From an uncultured Prevotellaceae bacterium (GTDB lineage Bacteria; Bacteroidota; Bacteroidia; Bacteroidales; Bacteroidaceae): DNA of 64,000 nucleotides. Under the pieces are notes generated by a model. That model was not told the origin of the DNA. It saw only the letters and a list, made by a program, of their open reading frames with translations, and did no database searches. The stretch covers positions 1-64,000 of the forward strand of contig CAMVUB010000003.1 of the NCBI GenBank assembly GCA_947170495.1, read 5' to 3'. The translations under genes were made by a program, and so were the position numbers. This document shows, in pieces, positions 1 to 9,541 of the stretch. How positions within the stretch are numbered: position 1 is the first letter of the stretch; each line of letters begins with the position of its first letter.

Positions 1-83
1 ACTTCAACATTGACACCGATTCCACCCCCGACCACCTCGTCTTCAACAAGACCGTTGGACTGAAAGATAACTTTAAGAAGTAA
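1..83 (+). CDS. C-terminal end of an unidentified protein (partial)
   Basis: The frame starting at base 3 is open and ends in TAA at 81-83, giving 26 residues that finish in LKDNFKK. The stop overlaps the ATG of the next gene by one base (TAATG), which suggests translational coupling with the TPR protein downstream. The fragment is too short to assign a family. The start lies outside the window. Confidence 0.5.
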   Translation, partial: FNIDTDSTPDHLVFNKTVGLKDNFKK

Positions 84-1540
84 TGCGTCTCGACGATGAC
101 CTGAAGTACTTCGAGAGTTCCGAGTTCAAGGACATTCTCGCGACCTACGAAACAGCCTGCGAGGCTGGGTCGCAACCCTATATGGAGGCCGACGAACTCA
201 CGGATATAGCCGAATACTACTCCATGGTCTGTCACGATGACGAGCGCGCCGAGGAAGCCATCACGCTGGCCCTGCAGCTGCACCCCGATGCCGTAGATCC
301 GCAGGTCTTCAAGGCCCGTCAGTTCATGCAGGCTGGCGAGCTGGGCACCGCCGAGGACCTGTGCAACGCCATCGAGGACCAGCAGCACCGCGAGGTCATC
401 TTCCTGCGCGCCGAACTGATGGTGCGCGAGGAGCGCGTCGAGGAGGCTGCCAACATGCTCCTGCAGACCGCCTACGCCATTCAGGAGGACAGCGACTACT
501 TCCTCTACGACTCCGCATACATCTTCATCGACTACCATATCTACGATCAGTCCCTCGTCTTCGCCAACCAGCTGGAGCAGATCGCGCCCGACTGGTACAA
601 GACGTGGCAGGTGATGGCCGACACGAACCTGGGACTGAGCAACAACCGCCTGGCGCTCACCTATATCGAGCGTATGTTGGACGTCGATCCCTTCGCCACC
701 GAGTCCTGGAACTGGCGTGCCGAAGCCTACTGCGAGCTCGGCGAGTACCCCGAGGCCCTCAACAGCACGGAGTATGCGCTGGCCATCGATGCCCAGAACG
801 AGCGCGCCACACAGCTCAAGGCATGGGTGCTGCTGCAACAGGAACACTACCCCGAGGCGCTGGCGCTCTATGAGCGGCTCATTGAGTGGAGCCCCGACAA
901 CGAGCAGAACTGGCTCTACGCCTCCTACTGCCTCCTGGATGCCGACCGCATAGAGGAAGCCCTCGCCGCCATCGAGAAGGCCGAGGCGCTGGCGCAGGGC
1001 ATGAGCAGCGAGCAGGCCGTCATCTACGAGCAGCACGCGCAAATCCTCAGCCGCAAGGGCGATGTCCAGGGCGCTCTGGAAAACCTCGACAAGGCACAGA
1101 CCTATTTCGAACCCGATGCCGACGTGCTCGACCTCGACCTCCTGCGGGCCCGCGTGGAAGCCGAGAACGAACGCCCCGACCTGGCACTCGACTATATCCA
1201 GCAAGCTTATCACCACCACGAGGATGAGCACCTCGTCGTCTATTTCCAAGGAGCGCTGACGCTCTTCGACTGCGGCTACTACGAAATCGCGCGCGATATG
1301 CTCCTTGAGCTGCTTCAGCACGACGAGGCACCCCGCCACCAAGCCGAATACTATGCCTATCTGGCCTATTGCTCCATGATGCTGGAGCAGGCTGACGAGA
1401 CCCTCGACTACCTGCAGCGCGCCATGCCCATGGGCGAGGACAAGCTGCGCGACCTCTTCAGCGAGGAGTTCCCCAACGTCCAACCCGCTGAATACTACGA
1501 TTACTACTACTACCGCATCCACAACCACTGGCCGAAGTGA
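83..1540 (+). CDS. Tetratricopeptide-repeat protein
   Basis: A 485-residue, acidic, all-helical protein built of TPR-like repeats; for example the segments with AEAYCELGEYPEALN and KAWVLLQQEHYPEALALYE show the A-G-Y-A spacing of TPR motifs. There is no signal peptide or membrane segment, so a cytoplasmic scaffold role is likely. The C-terminus is tyrosine-rich (EYYDYYYYRIHNHWPK). The ATG overlaps the stop of the preceding gene, so the two are probably co-transcribed. The partner cannot be told from sequence. Family identification is firm, function unknown. Confidence 0.85.
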   Translation: MRLDDDLKYFESSEFKDILATYETACEAGSQPYMEADELTDIAEYYSMVCHDDERAEEAITLALQLHPDAVDPQVFKARQFMQAGELGTAEDLCNAIEDQQHREVIFLRAELMVREERVEEAANMLLQTAYAIQEDSDYFLYDSAYIFIDYHIYDQSLVFANQLEQIAPDWYKTWQVMADTNLGLSNNRLALTYIERMLDVDPFATESWNWRAEAYCELGEYPEALNSTEYALAIDAQNERATQLKAWVLLQQEHYPEALALYERLIEWSPDNEQNWLYASYCLLDADRIEEALAAIEKAEALAQGMSSEQAVIYEQHAQILSRKGDVQGALENLDKAQTYFEPDADVLDLDLLRARVEAENERPDLALDYIQQAYHHHEDEHLVVYFQGALTLFDCGYYEIARDMLLELLQHDEAPRHQAEYYAYLAYCSMMLEQADETLDYLQRAMPMGEDKLRDLFSEEFPNVQPAEYYDYYYYRIHNHWPK

Positions 1541-1541
1541 C

Positions 1542-1856
1542 CTTTTTGCCACCCTCGCCATCTCCCTCTTTTCCGCCCTTCTCTTTGTGGCTTGCGGCCC
1601 CTCTGACCGTGAAATGATTGTAGGCAGCTACAGCGAGACCAGCACGCACACCGCCATCTACAAGTATCATCATGCAGACAACGAAAAGCTAACCTCTTTC
1701 ACGTTCGTATTCTCCTTCAAGAGAACCGGTACTTGGGAACTCAAGTATGAGAATGGCATGGACATACAGAGCCAGGCGGTTTTCCAAAGTTACAAAATGT
1801 GTCTCCACCGCCACATATATAATTTACACACATGGCGCGGAATAGCTATTCTTTGA
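1542..1856 (+). pseudogene. Remnant of a small lipoprotein lacking a start codon
   Basis: Immediately after the TPR gene a reading frame encodes a hydrophobic stretch (LFATLAISLFSALLFVAC) that looks like a lipoprotein signal peptide with lipobox FVAC, followed by GPSDREMIVGSYSE and a short beta-rich region. No ATG, GTG or TTG lies in frame upstream of the signal sequence; the only one is a GTG at 1587, inside the signal. The 3' end runs into the convergent peptidase gene with an unconvincing tail. I infer a lipoprotein gene that lost its 5' end, and perhaps its 3' end. A rare start such as ATT at 1500 cannot be excluded. Confidence 0.45.
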
Positions 1857-2601
1857 GTTCGAAGTGTTGGTAGTCTTTGGGGGATTGCCAGTCGCCGCCC
1901 CAGAGGAAGCCGGCCTCGGTGAAGAGGCGGTAGCAGAGGTCGTCGTGGTCTATCTTGTAGGGGAAGTCCTTGTCGCGGCGGCAATAGGGTTTTGCGGTGG
2001 CGGGGCGGATGATGGGCGTGCGGTTCTTGCGGACTTTGTAGTAGGGGTTGTAGAGGGTGTTGATGTCGATGGCGAGGCCGCGGGCGTGTTTCGAGAGGTG
2101 CTTGGAGCCTGCGACGGTGCGGTAGCAGAAGCAGGAGGTGTTGTTGGCACGCATCTGACGCTCATCGTCGGCATCATAGACATCGGGCAGGAGCATGCGC
2201 TGAATGGGGTACGTGGCATCGAAGAGCTGGCGCAGGATGCGGACTACGCGGTCGGCAATCTGTTTGTGGCAGATCATCTCGCCGACGTGTATCTGCTTGT
2301 CGTAGTCCCAGTGCAGGGCACGGACATGGCGCAGGTCATCGCGACCGATATAGGGGTTCTCCTTGTAGGTCTTGCCCTGCATGCGCTGCCAGATGGCGTC
2401 GGGAATGGGTTCTGCAGCGAAGCATTTGTCGAGGCCGCCGTAGGCAGCCACGGCCTGGGCGCTGACGATTTTTCCGGCTTGCCACTGGGAGAGCGGGGTG
2501 GTGTCGGGCGGCGTGGCGGTGACGCCGTCGTGGCACGAAGCGGAGACGATAAAGCTGCAGGCGAGGGTAGCGGTCAGCAACCATCGCAACATCCTGTTCA
2601 T
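1846..2601 (-). CDS. M15-family peptidase (D-Ala-D-Ala carboxypeptidase/VanY-like), probable lipoprotein
   Basis: A 251-residue protein with an N-terminal signal peptide ending in a possible lipobox SASC (Cys23). Residues 170-179 read SKHARGLAID, the SxHxxGxAxD zinc motif of the M15 family (His172, Asp179), and the C-terminus has DYQHFE with the third zinc ligand His246. By family it should cleave peptidoglycan stem or cross-link peptides in the periplasm. It is one base downstream of the DedA gene on the same strand, so the two probably share a transcript. Catalytic residues look complete. The exact bond cleaved is inferred only. Confidence 0.85.
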   Translation of the reverse strand: MNRMLRWLLTATLACSFIVSASCHDGVTATPPDTTPLSQWQAGKIVSAQAVAAYGGLDKCFAAEPIPDAIWQRMQGKTYKENPYIGRDDLRHVRALHWDYDKQIHVGEMICHKQIADRVVRILRQLFDATYPIQRMLLPDVYDADDERQMRANNTSCFCYRTVAGSKHLSKHARGLAIDINTLYNPYYKVRKNRTPIIRPATAKPYCRRDKDFPYKIDHDDLCYRLFTEAGFLWGGDWQSPKDYQHFELKE

Positions 2602-2602
2602 C

Positions 2603-3229
2603 TTATTTCTTCTTGCGGTGTTCTTTAAAGACGAGATAGACGATGAAGAGCAGGAAGAGGCCGAGCATGGCCAAGCCTATCTCATGGCTGTACTGCTCCA
2701 CGGCGGTGAGCATCTGGTCCTGGGGAAGGACGCTCTGCATGTAGTAGCCGAGGGCGGCGAGGATGATGTTCCATACGCCGGCACCGATGGTCGTGTAGAG
2801 CAGGAAGCGCGAGTAGTTCATCTGTGCGAGACCGGCAGGGATGCTGATGAGGTGGCGTATGCCAGGCACGAGGCGTCCGATGAGGGTGCCGACAGCGCCG
2901 TGTTCGTTGAAGTAATCCTCCGTCTTCTGGATCTTCTTGTCGTTGAGGAGGCAGAGGCGCCCGAGGCGGCTGTTGGCGAAGGCATAGACGACGGGGCGTC
3001 CGAGATAGCGGGCGACAACGTAGTTGATGGTGGCTCCGAGGTCAGCGCCAAGGGTGGCGAAGAGGACGATGAGGAAGACGCTGAGTTCACCGTCTTCGGC
3101 GGCTTTGTAGGCGGCAGGGGCCACGACAAGCTCGCTGGGGACGGGTACGACAGTACTCTCAAGGGTCATGAGGAGTGTGATGACCCAGTAGTTGATATGA
3201 TTGAAAAACCAGGAGATGAGGGAGGACAT
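2603..3229 (-). CDS. DedA-family inner-membrane protein
   Basis: A 208-residue multi-spanning membrane protein. The signature ESTVVPVPSE near residues 24-33 and GRLVPGIRHLISIPAG around 118-133 are the conserved DedA/SNARE-associated motifs, including Arg119, Pro122 and Arg125. DedA proteins are linked to lipid-carrier (undecaprenyl phosphate or phospholipid) recycling and membrane homeostasis. The tail is basic (KEHRKKK), as expected for a cytoplasmic end. It precedes the M15 peptidase, a sensible pairing for envelope maintenance. The substrate cannot be told from sequence. Confidence 0.9.
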   Translation of the reverse strand: MSSLISWFFNHINYWVITLLMTLESTVVPVPSELVVAPAAYKAAEDGELSVFLIVLFATLGADLGATINYVVARYLGRPVVYAFANSRLGRLCLLNDKKIQKTEDYFNEHGAVGTLIGRLVPGIRHLISIPAGLAQMNYSRFLLYTTIGAGVWNIILAALGYYMQSVLPQDQMLTAVEQYSHEIGLAMLGLFLLFIVYLVFKEHRKKK

Positions 3230-3250
3230 GGCTGGGCGCGGCAGAGCCGC

Positions 3251-3349
3251 AGTTTAAAGTTTAGAGTTTAAAGTTTAGAGTATAATAGCTTAATAGTTTA
3301 TTAGCTTAATAGTTTATGGCTTATAGGGCTTATTGGACTTATGGGCCCT
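3251..3349. repeat. Spacer word repeats (heptamer type)
   Basis: The spacer between the DedA and glycosyltransferase genes consists of gtttaaa/gtttaga units repeated with a 7-nt period, followed by taatag-rich words of similar period. No gene or promoter was recognised in it. It belongs to the dispersed heptamer-word family described in the findings. Confidence 0.7.
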
Positions 3350-3359
3350 ATTAAAATTC

Positions 3360-4586
3360 TTAGATGAACTTTTTGCGGAAGTCGTTGCGGGGGGCGAAGC
3401 GGCGGACGAGGCGGTCGCTGATGTACCAGGGCAGCACGCAAAGCTCCAGATAGAGCTGCGTCCACGGGTTGTGGCGGATGTTTAGCGCCGTGGCCGTGGT
3501 GTGGATGGCCTTGAGCTGCAGGACGGCATAGGACACATAGAGGATGAGGAGCAAGACAAAGAGCACGATGCTCAACGCCTGGGGCATGACGATGGCCATC
3601 ACGAGGCAGATCAGAGAGGGGATGACCACGAGCAGGAGCATCAGCCAGGGGGCTACGATGCGCAGGAACTGATGCAGGCGGTAGAGGGCGGTATTGCGCT
3701 GGTGGCAGCGCGTCTCGGCGTAGAACACGCGCATCTGCTTCCAGCTGCGCTCGTCGTGGATGCGGTCTTGGATGACCATGCCTGCGGGCGACAGCAGAAG
3801 GGCTGTGTTGGAGGCGGTGGCGTTGTGGTTCACGAGGAGCTCCTCGGCACCGGCCTTCAGGTCCTGGTCGTCGGCGAAGCCGCCATGTTCGAAGAAGAGG
3901 CTCCGGCGGTAGGCGAGATTGCAGGCGTCGGCACGCACGGCAGCGTGGCCGCTGAGGACATGCTGTATGGTGGCGATGGTGGCACAGAGGCGGTAGAAGC
4001 CTATCTTGGTGTCGAGCCAGGTGTCGCGGCTCTCATCGTAGCGCGCGTAGCCGAGGACGATGTCGGGCTTCTTCAGCAGGGGACTCTGGAGACTCAACTG
4101 GGGCTGCACGATGGCCTCGCCTATGCGCTGGAGCCACAAGGGTGAGGCGGGTTGGCAGTCGGGGCGCGTAATGACGACCCATTCGGTGGTCGCCGCCCGG
4201 AAGCCAAGGGTGAGCGCCAGGCGCTCGATGCTGATGTCGCGCGCCGAGGCGGGCACGAAGGTGTGGCGCAAGTGGGCGTGCTGCAGCTCCAGACGCTCAA
4301 GGATGTCCTTGGTCTCGTCGGTAGAGCGCATGTCCACGACAATCACCTCGAAGCGCTCGTATTCCTGCGCGAGGATCTCAGGTAGGTGACGCCGCAGGGC
4401 AGGGGCCTGGTTGTGGGCGGCGATGATGACCGTCAGCGGGGGGGACTCCACAGGGGCATTCACGCTGGGTGGACCTATGCGACGCATCTTACGGCCTATG
4501 ACGCCGGCGCTGTGGGCATTGTAGATGCCCAAAAACCAGACGACGAGAGCTGTCAACAGAATAATGAGGAAGGCGAGGGGAGACAT
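3360..4586 (-). CDS. Membrane-anchored family 2 glycosyltransferase
   Basis: A 408-residue protein with an N-terminal membrane helix (about residues 3-22), a GT2 fold beginning at LTVIIAAHNQ (51-60) and VIVVDMRSTDET (81-92), and an acidic ITRPDC segment. Two or three hydrophobic helices follow near residues 305-360 (for example WLMLLLVVIPSLICLVM). GT2 enzymes transfer sugars from nucleotide donors to polysaccharide or lipid acceptors at the inner membrane. The first acidic motif reads DMR rather than DxD, so the donor-binding site may differ. It lies 24 bp after lysA on the same strand. The acceptor is unknown. Confidence 0.8.
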   Translation of the reverse strand: MSPLAFLIILLTALVVWFLGIYNAHSAGVIGRKMRRIGPPSVNAPVESPPLTVIIAAHNQAPALRRHLPEILAQEYERFEVIVVDMRSTDETKDILERLELQHAHLRHTFVPASARDISIERLALTLGFRAATTEWVVITRPDCQPASPLWLQRIGEAIVQPQLSLQSPLLKKPDIVLGYARYDESRDTWLDTKIGFYRLCATIATIQHVLSGHAAVRADACNLAYRRSLFFEHGGFADDQDLKAGAEELLVNHNATASNTALLLSPAGMVIQDRIHDERSWKQMRVFYAETRCHQRNTALYRLHQFLRIVAPWLMLLLVVIPSLICLVMAIVMPQALSIVLFVLLLILYVSYAVLQLKAIHTTATALNIRHNPWTQLYLELCVLPWYISDRLVRRFAPRNDFRKKFI

Positions 4587-4610
4587 GTGCGGGTGAACCG
4601 GATAGGAGGA

Positions 4611-5765
4611 TTATTCCATGAGGTAGCCTTTCGGCAGCGGACGGCAGTTGTAGCCGGAGGCCATGATTTCGCCGTAGGCACCTGCGGAGCGGAGGGCGAT
4701 GAGGTCGCCACGGCGCGTGGCGGGCATGGCGTAGTCGGTGACGAAGACGTCGGAGGACTCGCAGATGGGGCCCACGACGTCGTAAAGCGTTGTCGCACCA
4801 TCGCCGCGTGTGGCGGCCGTGAGGTTCTCCACCTTGTGATAGGCACCGTAGAGGGCGGGGCGGATGAGGTCTGTGAAGCCGGCATCTACGATGGCGAACT
4901 TCTTCACCTTCGCCTGCTTCACGTAGAGACAGCGCGTGATGAGACTGCCCATCTGTGCCACTACGGCACGCCCCAGTTCGAAGTGCAGCTGTTGGCCCTC
5001 GCGGAGCTTAAGGCCACGCGTAAAGGTCTGGAAATAAGCCTTGAAATTGGGAACGGGATGCGCGTCCGGGTCTTGGTAGTCAACGCCCAGACCGCCACCG
5101 ACATTGATGTTGTCGGCGCGGAGGCCGGCGGCTTCGAGCTCGTCCTGCAGCTCATTGATACGGGTGCAGAGGGCTGCAAAGTCGTCCATCTCCAACAGCT
5201 GCGAGCCGATGTGGAAATGGAGGCCCATGAAGTCGATGCGCTGCATCTGCTGTGCCTGACGGATGACATGCACCATGTCCTCCTTGGCGATGCCGAACTT
5301 GTTCTCGGCCTTACCCGTGGTGATATGGGCATGGGTGTGGGCGCCCACGTCGGGGTTGATCCGGAAGCTCACGCGCGCACGAGTATTTAATAAGATGGCA
5401 ATCTCGTGGATGACCTCCAATTCCTCCAGGCTCTCCACATTGAACATGGCGATGCCCGCCTTCAGGGCATTGCGAATCTCCCAGTCAGCCTTGCCGACAC
5501 CGGCAAAGACAATCTCGGAGGCGGGGAAGCCTGCAGCGAGCGCAGCCTGCACCTCGCCGCCGCTCACGCAGTCGGCACCGAAGCCTGCGGCAGCTATCTG
5601 CCGGAGGATGTCGGGGTGGGCGTTGGCCTTGACGGCATAGTGTACGTGCCAGTTGTCGTGGTCGCGCGTCTCAGCGTGAATGGCATCAAGGGTGCGTTGC
5701 AGCAACGCGGTGTCATAGATGTAGTAGGGCGTTTGCACGCGGGGGAGTTGTTCGATGGAGAGCAT
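4611..5765 (-). CDS. lysA: Diaminopimelate decarboxylase
   Basis: A 384-residue PLP enzyme of the alanine-racemase-like barrel family that decarboxylates meso-diaminopimelate to L-lysine. Visible landmarks are HYAVKANAH with the PLP lysine (Lys46), HFHIGSQ, the glycine-rich NVGGGLGVDY, and GPICESSDVF carrying the active-site cysteine contributed across the dimer. Length is slightly short for LysA but all motifs are present. It is 26 bp downstream of lysC, so the first and last enzymes of the lysine branch are in one transcript. Confidence 0.95.
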   Translation of the reverse strand: MLSIEQLPRVQTPYYIYDTALLQRTLDAIHAETRDHDNWHVHYAVKANAHPDILRQIAAAGFGADCVSGGEVQAALAAGFPASEIVFAGVGKADWEIRNALKAGIAMFNVESLEELEVIHEIAILLNTRARVSFRINPDVGAHTHAHITTGKAENKFGIAKEDMVHVIRQAQQMQRIDFMGLHFHIGSQLLEMDDFAALCTRINELQDELEAAGLRADNINVGGGLGVDYQDPDAHPVPNFKAYFQTFTRGLKLREGQQLHFELGRAVVAQMGSLITRCLYVKQAKVKKFAIVDAGFTDLIRPALYGAYHKVENLTAATRGDGATTLYDVVGPICESSDVFVTDYAMPATRRGDLIALRSAGAYGEIMASGYNCRPLPKGYLME

Positions 5766-5791
5766 AGGTGTGTGCGTGTAGTGTGTAAGTG

Positions 5792-7135
5792 TCAGGAGGG
5801 ACGACGGATGTGGTCGTTGTAGGTGAAGAGCGTCTTCTGCAGGGCCTGCAGCGTGCGCTGCTTGTCGGCCTCGGAGACAACGAAGGAGATGTTATGCTCG
5901 GAGCCGCCGTAGCTGACCATGCGCACGGGAATCTGGCGCAGGGCATCCATGGCCTGGGTCTCGAAGCCCACGTTCTGGCTGGCCAGGTCGCCAACGACGC
6001 AGATGATGCACATATTGTCCTCGACGGTGACGGTGCCGTACTTCTTCAGCTCATCGATGATGGAAGCCAGGTGCGAGCGGTTATCGATGGTCACGCTGAC
6101 GCCCACTTCGGAGGTGGCAATCATGTCGATACTGGTCTTGTAGGTCTCGAAGATCTCGAAGACCTTGCGCAGGAAGCCGTGGGCGAGGAGCATGCGTGAG
6201 CTCTGGATGCCAATGCAGATGATATTGTCCTTGGCGGCGACGGCCTTGATGGTGCCGCGGTGCATCTGGTTGTTGATGATGGTGCCGGGTGCCTCGGGGT
6301 CCATGGTGTTCAGCAGGCGCACGGGAACGCGCGCGAACTTGGCGGGCTGGATGCAGGTGGGGTGCAGGATCTTAGCACCGAAGTAGGCGAGCTCGGCAGC
6401 CTCCTCGAAGTAGAGCTGACGCACGGGCTCCGTGCCCTCCACGACGCGCGGGTCGTTGTTGTGCATGCCGTCGATGTCCGTCCAGATCTGAATTTCCTCT
6501 GCACCGAGGGCTGCGCCGATGAGGCAGGCGGTGTAGTCGGAGCCACCGCGCTGCAGGTTGTCAATCTCGCCGTAGGCATTGCGGCAGATGAAGCCCTGCG
6601 TGACATAGATGTCATAGCCGGGGTTGGCCTCCAGCTGTGCCTGTGTGCGCTCGCGGATATAGGCGAGGTCGGGCTCGGCATTCTTGTCCGTGCGGATCAT
6701 GTCGAGGGCCGAGAGCATGATGGCGTTGACGCCCTGCTCCAACAGGTAGTTGGTGACCATGTTCGTGGAGATGATCTCGCCCTGTGCCAGGATGACCTTT
6801 TCCTCGAACGAGGTGAAGAGGGTCTTGGTCATCGAGCGCAGGTAGTCGAACTCCTCCTTCAGGAACTTCGCAGTCTTCTCGCGCCACTCGTCTGTGGTGT
6901 AGAGCTCCTGGATATGGTCGGCGTATTTCCGTTCGAGTTGGTTGATGACATTGTGTGCACCCTCGGGATTCTTCTTATAGAGGTAGTCGGAGATTTCCAC
7001 CAGGGTGTTCGTGGTGCCGCTCATGGCCGAGAGTACCACCACTTTGGGCTGTCCGTCGCTGGTGATGAGCTTCGTGACATCCTTCATACGCTGGGCACTG
7101 CCTACGCTTGTGCCTCCGAATTTCAATACTTTCAT
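5792..7135 (-). CDS. lysC: Aspartate kinase (monofunctional)
   Basis: A 447-residue aspartokinase that phosphorylates L-aspartate at the entry to the lysine, methionine and threonine pathways. The N-terminus MKVLKFGGTSVGSA is the nucleotide-binding signature, and GGSDYTACLIGAAL and WTDIDGM complete the kinase core. The C-terminal ~150 residues (from about 300) contain tandem ACT-type regulatory segments, for example IDMIATSEVGVSVTID, so lysine feedback control is likely. It lacks a homoserine dehydrogenase domain. It stands directly before lysA and 19 bp after the FtsE-type gene. Confidence 0.95.
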   Translation of the reverse strand: MKVLKFGGTSVGSAQRMKDVTKLITSDGQPKVVVLSAMSGTTNTLVEISDYLYKKNPEGAHNVINQLERKYADHIQELYTTDEWREKTAKFLKEEFDYLRSMTKTLFTSFEEKVILAQGEIISTNMVTNYLLEQGVNAIMLSALDMIRTDKNAEPDLAYIRERTQAQLEANPGYDIYVTQGFICRNAYGEIDNLQRGGSDYTACLIGAALGAEEIQIWTDIDGMHNNDPRVVEGTEPVRQLYFEEAAELAYFGAKILHPTCIQPAKFARVPVRLLNTMDPEAPGTIINNQMHRGTIKAVAAKDNIICIGIQSSRMLLAHGFLRKVFEIFETYKTSIDMIATSEVGVSVTIDNRSHLASIIDELKKYGTVTVEDNMCIICVVGDLASQNVGFETQAMDALRQIPVRMVSYGGSEHNISFVVSEADKQRTLQALQKTLFTYNDHIRRPS

Positions 7136-7154
7136 CTTGTGTATGGCGTTTTTG

Positions 7155-7901
7155 TTATGATTCTTCTGTAGCTACAGTGGCGACTGGGATATCTTCAGGT
7201 TGTGAAGGATGCTGTTCCACAGCATCCTTCACAACGGGTGCAGTAACCTCCTGGAACTGATTGTCCTTGCAGACATAGACGCGGCCGGGGAAGCGGTCGA
7301 TGAGGGCGTTGTTGTGGGTCGCCATGATCACGGCCGTGCCCTGACGGGAGAGGTCATAGAGGATCTGTGTCGTGCGGATGCCGGATTCCTCGTCCTGATT
7401 GCCTGTCGCCTCGTCGGCCAGGATGAGCTTGGGCTTGTTCAGGATGGCGCGGGCGATGCAGACGCGCTGCTGTTCACCACCCGACAGCTCGTGGGGCATG
7501 GCCTCCTGACGGTTAGCGAGACCCACGATTCCCAACACCTCGGCGATGCGTGCGGCACGCTCTGTGCGGTTCTTCCAGCCGGTGCAGCGCAGCACGAAAT
7601 CGAGGTTCTCGCGAACGTTGCGCTCTGTGAGCAGTTGGAAGTCCTGGAAGACGATGCCCAGCTGCTTGCGCAAGGCGGGAATGCGGCGACGCTTGATGCT
7701 GCGCATATCAAAGCCCAGCACATCGGCGCTGCCGTTGGTGATGTCCAGCTCGCCGTAGATGGTCTTCAGCAGCGATGACTTGCCGCTGCCTACGATGCCG
7801 GTGAGATACACGAACTCGCCTTCGTCAACGTGCATGTTCACGTTGTAGAGGATGGTATCTTCGTCGCGACAGATGTCAACTTCTTTGTAATCGATGATCA
7901 T
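7155..7901 (-). CDS. FtsE-type ABC ATPase
   Basis: A 248-residue ABC ATPase. Walker A is GIVGSGKS (35-42), the signature LSGGEQQR is at 139-146, and Walker B LILADEAT at 159-166 is followed by GNQD. This ordering and the FQDFQLLTERNVRENL region match FtsE, the cytoplasmic ATPase that with FtsX controls cell-wall hydrolases at the septum. No FtsX is adjacent. It sits between his genes and lysC, and that position gives no functional hint. MacB/LolD-type ATPases are the main alternative. Confidence 0.82.
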   Translation of the reverse strand: MIIDYKEVDICRDEDTILYNVNMHVDEGEFVYLTGIVGSGKSSLLKTIYGELDITNGSADVLGFDMRSIKRRRIPALRKQLGIVFQDFQLLTERNVRENLDFVLRCTGWKNRTERAARIAEVLGIVGLANRQEAMPHELSGGEQQRVCIARAILNKPKLILADEATGNQDEESGIRTTQILYDLSRQGTAVIMATHNNALIDRFPGRVYVCKDNQFQEVTAPVVKDAVEQHPSQPEDIPVATVATEES

Positions 7902-7910
7902 TGGTTAAGA

Positions 7911-7978
7911 TGTTCAAGGGTTCAAAGGTTCAAGGAGTTCAAGAGAATTTTCAATTTTCAATTCTCAATTCTCAATTT
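7911..7978. repeat. Spacer word repeats
   Basis: Between hisIE and the FtsE-type gene the spacer holds ggttcaa-type octamers followed by ttttcaa/ttctcaa heptamers. The repeats run right up to the hisIE stop codon. No promoter or terminator was recognised. Confidence 0.7.
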
Positions 7979-8683
<705 letters not shown>

Positions 8684-8699
8684 ATATTAATTTTCTATA

Positions 8700-9479
8700 T
8701 TATAATCTTACCGTTATCCCCTCGCTCCTTAAATAGGACTTGAGTTCGGGTATCTTGATTTCTCCGAAGTGGAAGACGGAGGCGGCGAGGGCCGCGTCGG
8801 AGTGGCCTTCGAGGAAGGTGTCGCGGAAATGTTCCTTGGCACCCGCTCCCCCCGAAGCGATGATGGGAATGGAGAGCGAGTCGGAGAGGCGACGCAGCGC
8901 ATCGTTGGCGAAGCCGTTCTTCACGCCGTCGTGGTCCATGCTGGTGAACAGAATCTCACCGGCGCCGCGTTCCTGCGCCTCGCGAGCCCAGTCGAAGAGC
9001 GTGCGCTCTGTGGGTATGCGACCGCCGTTGAGGTAACAGAGCCACTCATTGTCCCTTGTCCCTTGTCCCTTGTCCATTACATATCGTGCATCGATAGCCA
9101 CGACACACACCTGTGAACCGAAATGGCGCGTGATCTCATCGATCAGCTCCGGGCGACGAAGGGCGGCGCTGTTCACGCTCACCTTGTCGGCACCCGCATT
9201 GAGCAGGCGGTCCACATCCTTCAGCTCACCAATACCGCCTCCCACGGTGAAGGGAATGTTCACGCTGGCAGCCACGCGGCTGACCATCTCGGTAAAGGTC
9301 TTGCGGCCTTCGTGGGATGCGGTGATGTCGAGATACACCAGTTCGTCGGCGCCCTGCTCGCTATAGGCGTGACCCAGCTCCACCGGGTCACCCGCGTGGC
9401 GCAGGTTCACGAAATTGGTGCCTTTAACGGTTTGGCCGTCCTTGACATCTAAGCAGGGTATGATGCGTTTGGCTAACAC
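8700..9479 (-). CDS. hisF: Imidazole glycerol phosphate synthase, cyclase subunit
   Basis: A 259-residue (beta/alpha)8 enzyme that with HisH makes imidazole glycerol phosphate and AICAR. Catalytic aspartates are in [10 protein letters not shown] and [18 protein letters not shown] and IIASGGAG are the phosphate loops. A GTG start (9477-9479) gives the expected [11 protein letters not shown]. After [10 protein letters not shown] the segment KGQGTRDNE, encoded by a gtccctt heptamer tract, interrupts a loop that normally runs directly to W-x-Y-x-x-GGR. It lies between hisA and hisIE in the cluster. Confidence 0.95.
   Translation of the reverse strand: MLAKRIIPCLDVKDGQTVKGTNFVNLRHAGDPVELGHAYSEQGADELVYLDITASHEGRKTFTEMVSRVAASVNIPFTVGGGIGELKDVDRLLNAGADKVSVNSAALRRPELIDEITRHFGSQVCVVAIDARYVMDKGQGTRDNEWLCYLNGGRIPTERTLFDWAREAQERGAGEILFTSMDHDGVKNGFANDALRRLSDSLSIPIIASGGAGAKEHFRDTFLEGHSDAALAASVFHFGEIKIPELKSYLRSEGITVRL
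9051..9075 (-). repeat. Heptamer tandem repeat inside hisF
   Basis: Three and a half copies of the 7-mer gtccctt (coding sense aagggac) encode KGQGTRDN in a HisF loop after the second catalytic aspartate. Confidence 0.85.
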
Positions 9480-9484
9480 TAACG

Positions 9485-9541
9485 TTTAAAGTTTAAGGAG
9501 TTCAAGGGTTCAAGGGTTCATAAGTTCAAGGGTTCAAGGGG
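9485..9541. repeat. Spacer word repeats overlapping the hisA 3' end
   Basis: gtttaaa and ggttcaag words fill the hisA-hisF spacer and continue into hisA, where they encode the last residues PLEPLNL and supply the stop. Confidence 0.75.

Noticed and set aside
4386..5390. Long plus-strand frame opposite the GT2 gene and lysA
   Set aside because: No recognisable domain; it spans two well-supported minus-strand genes.
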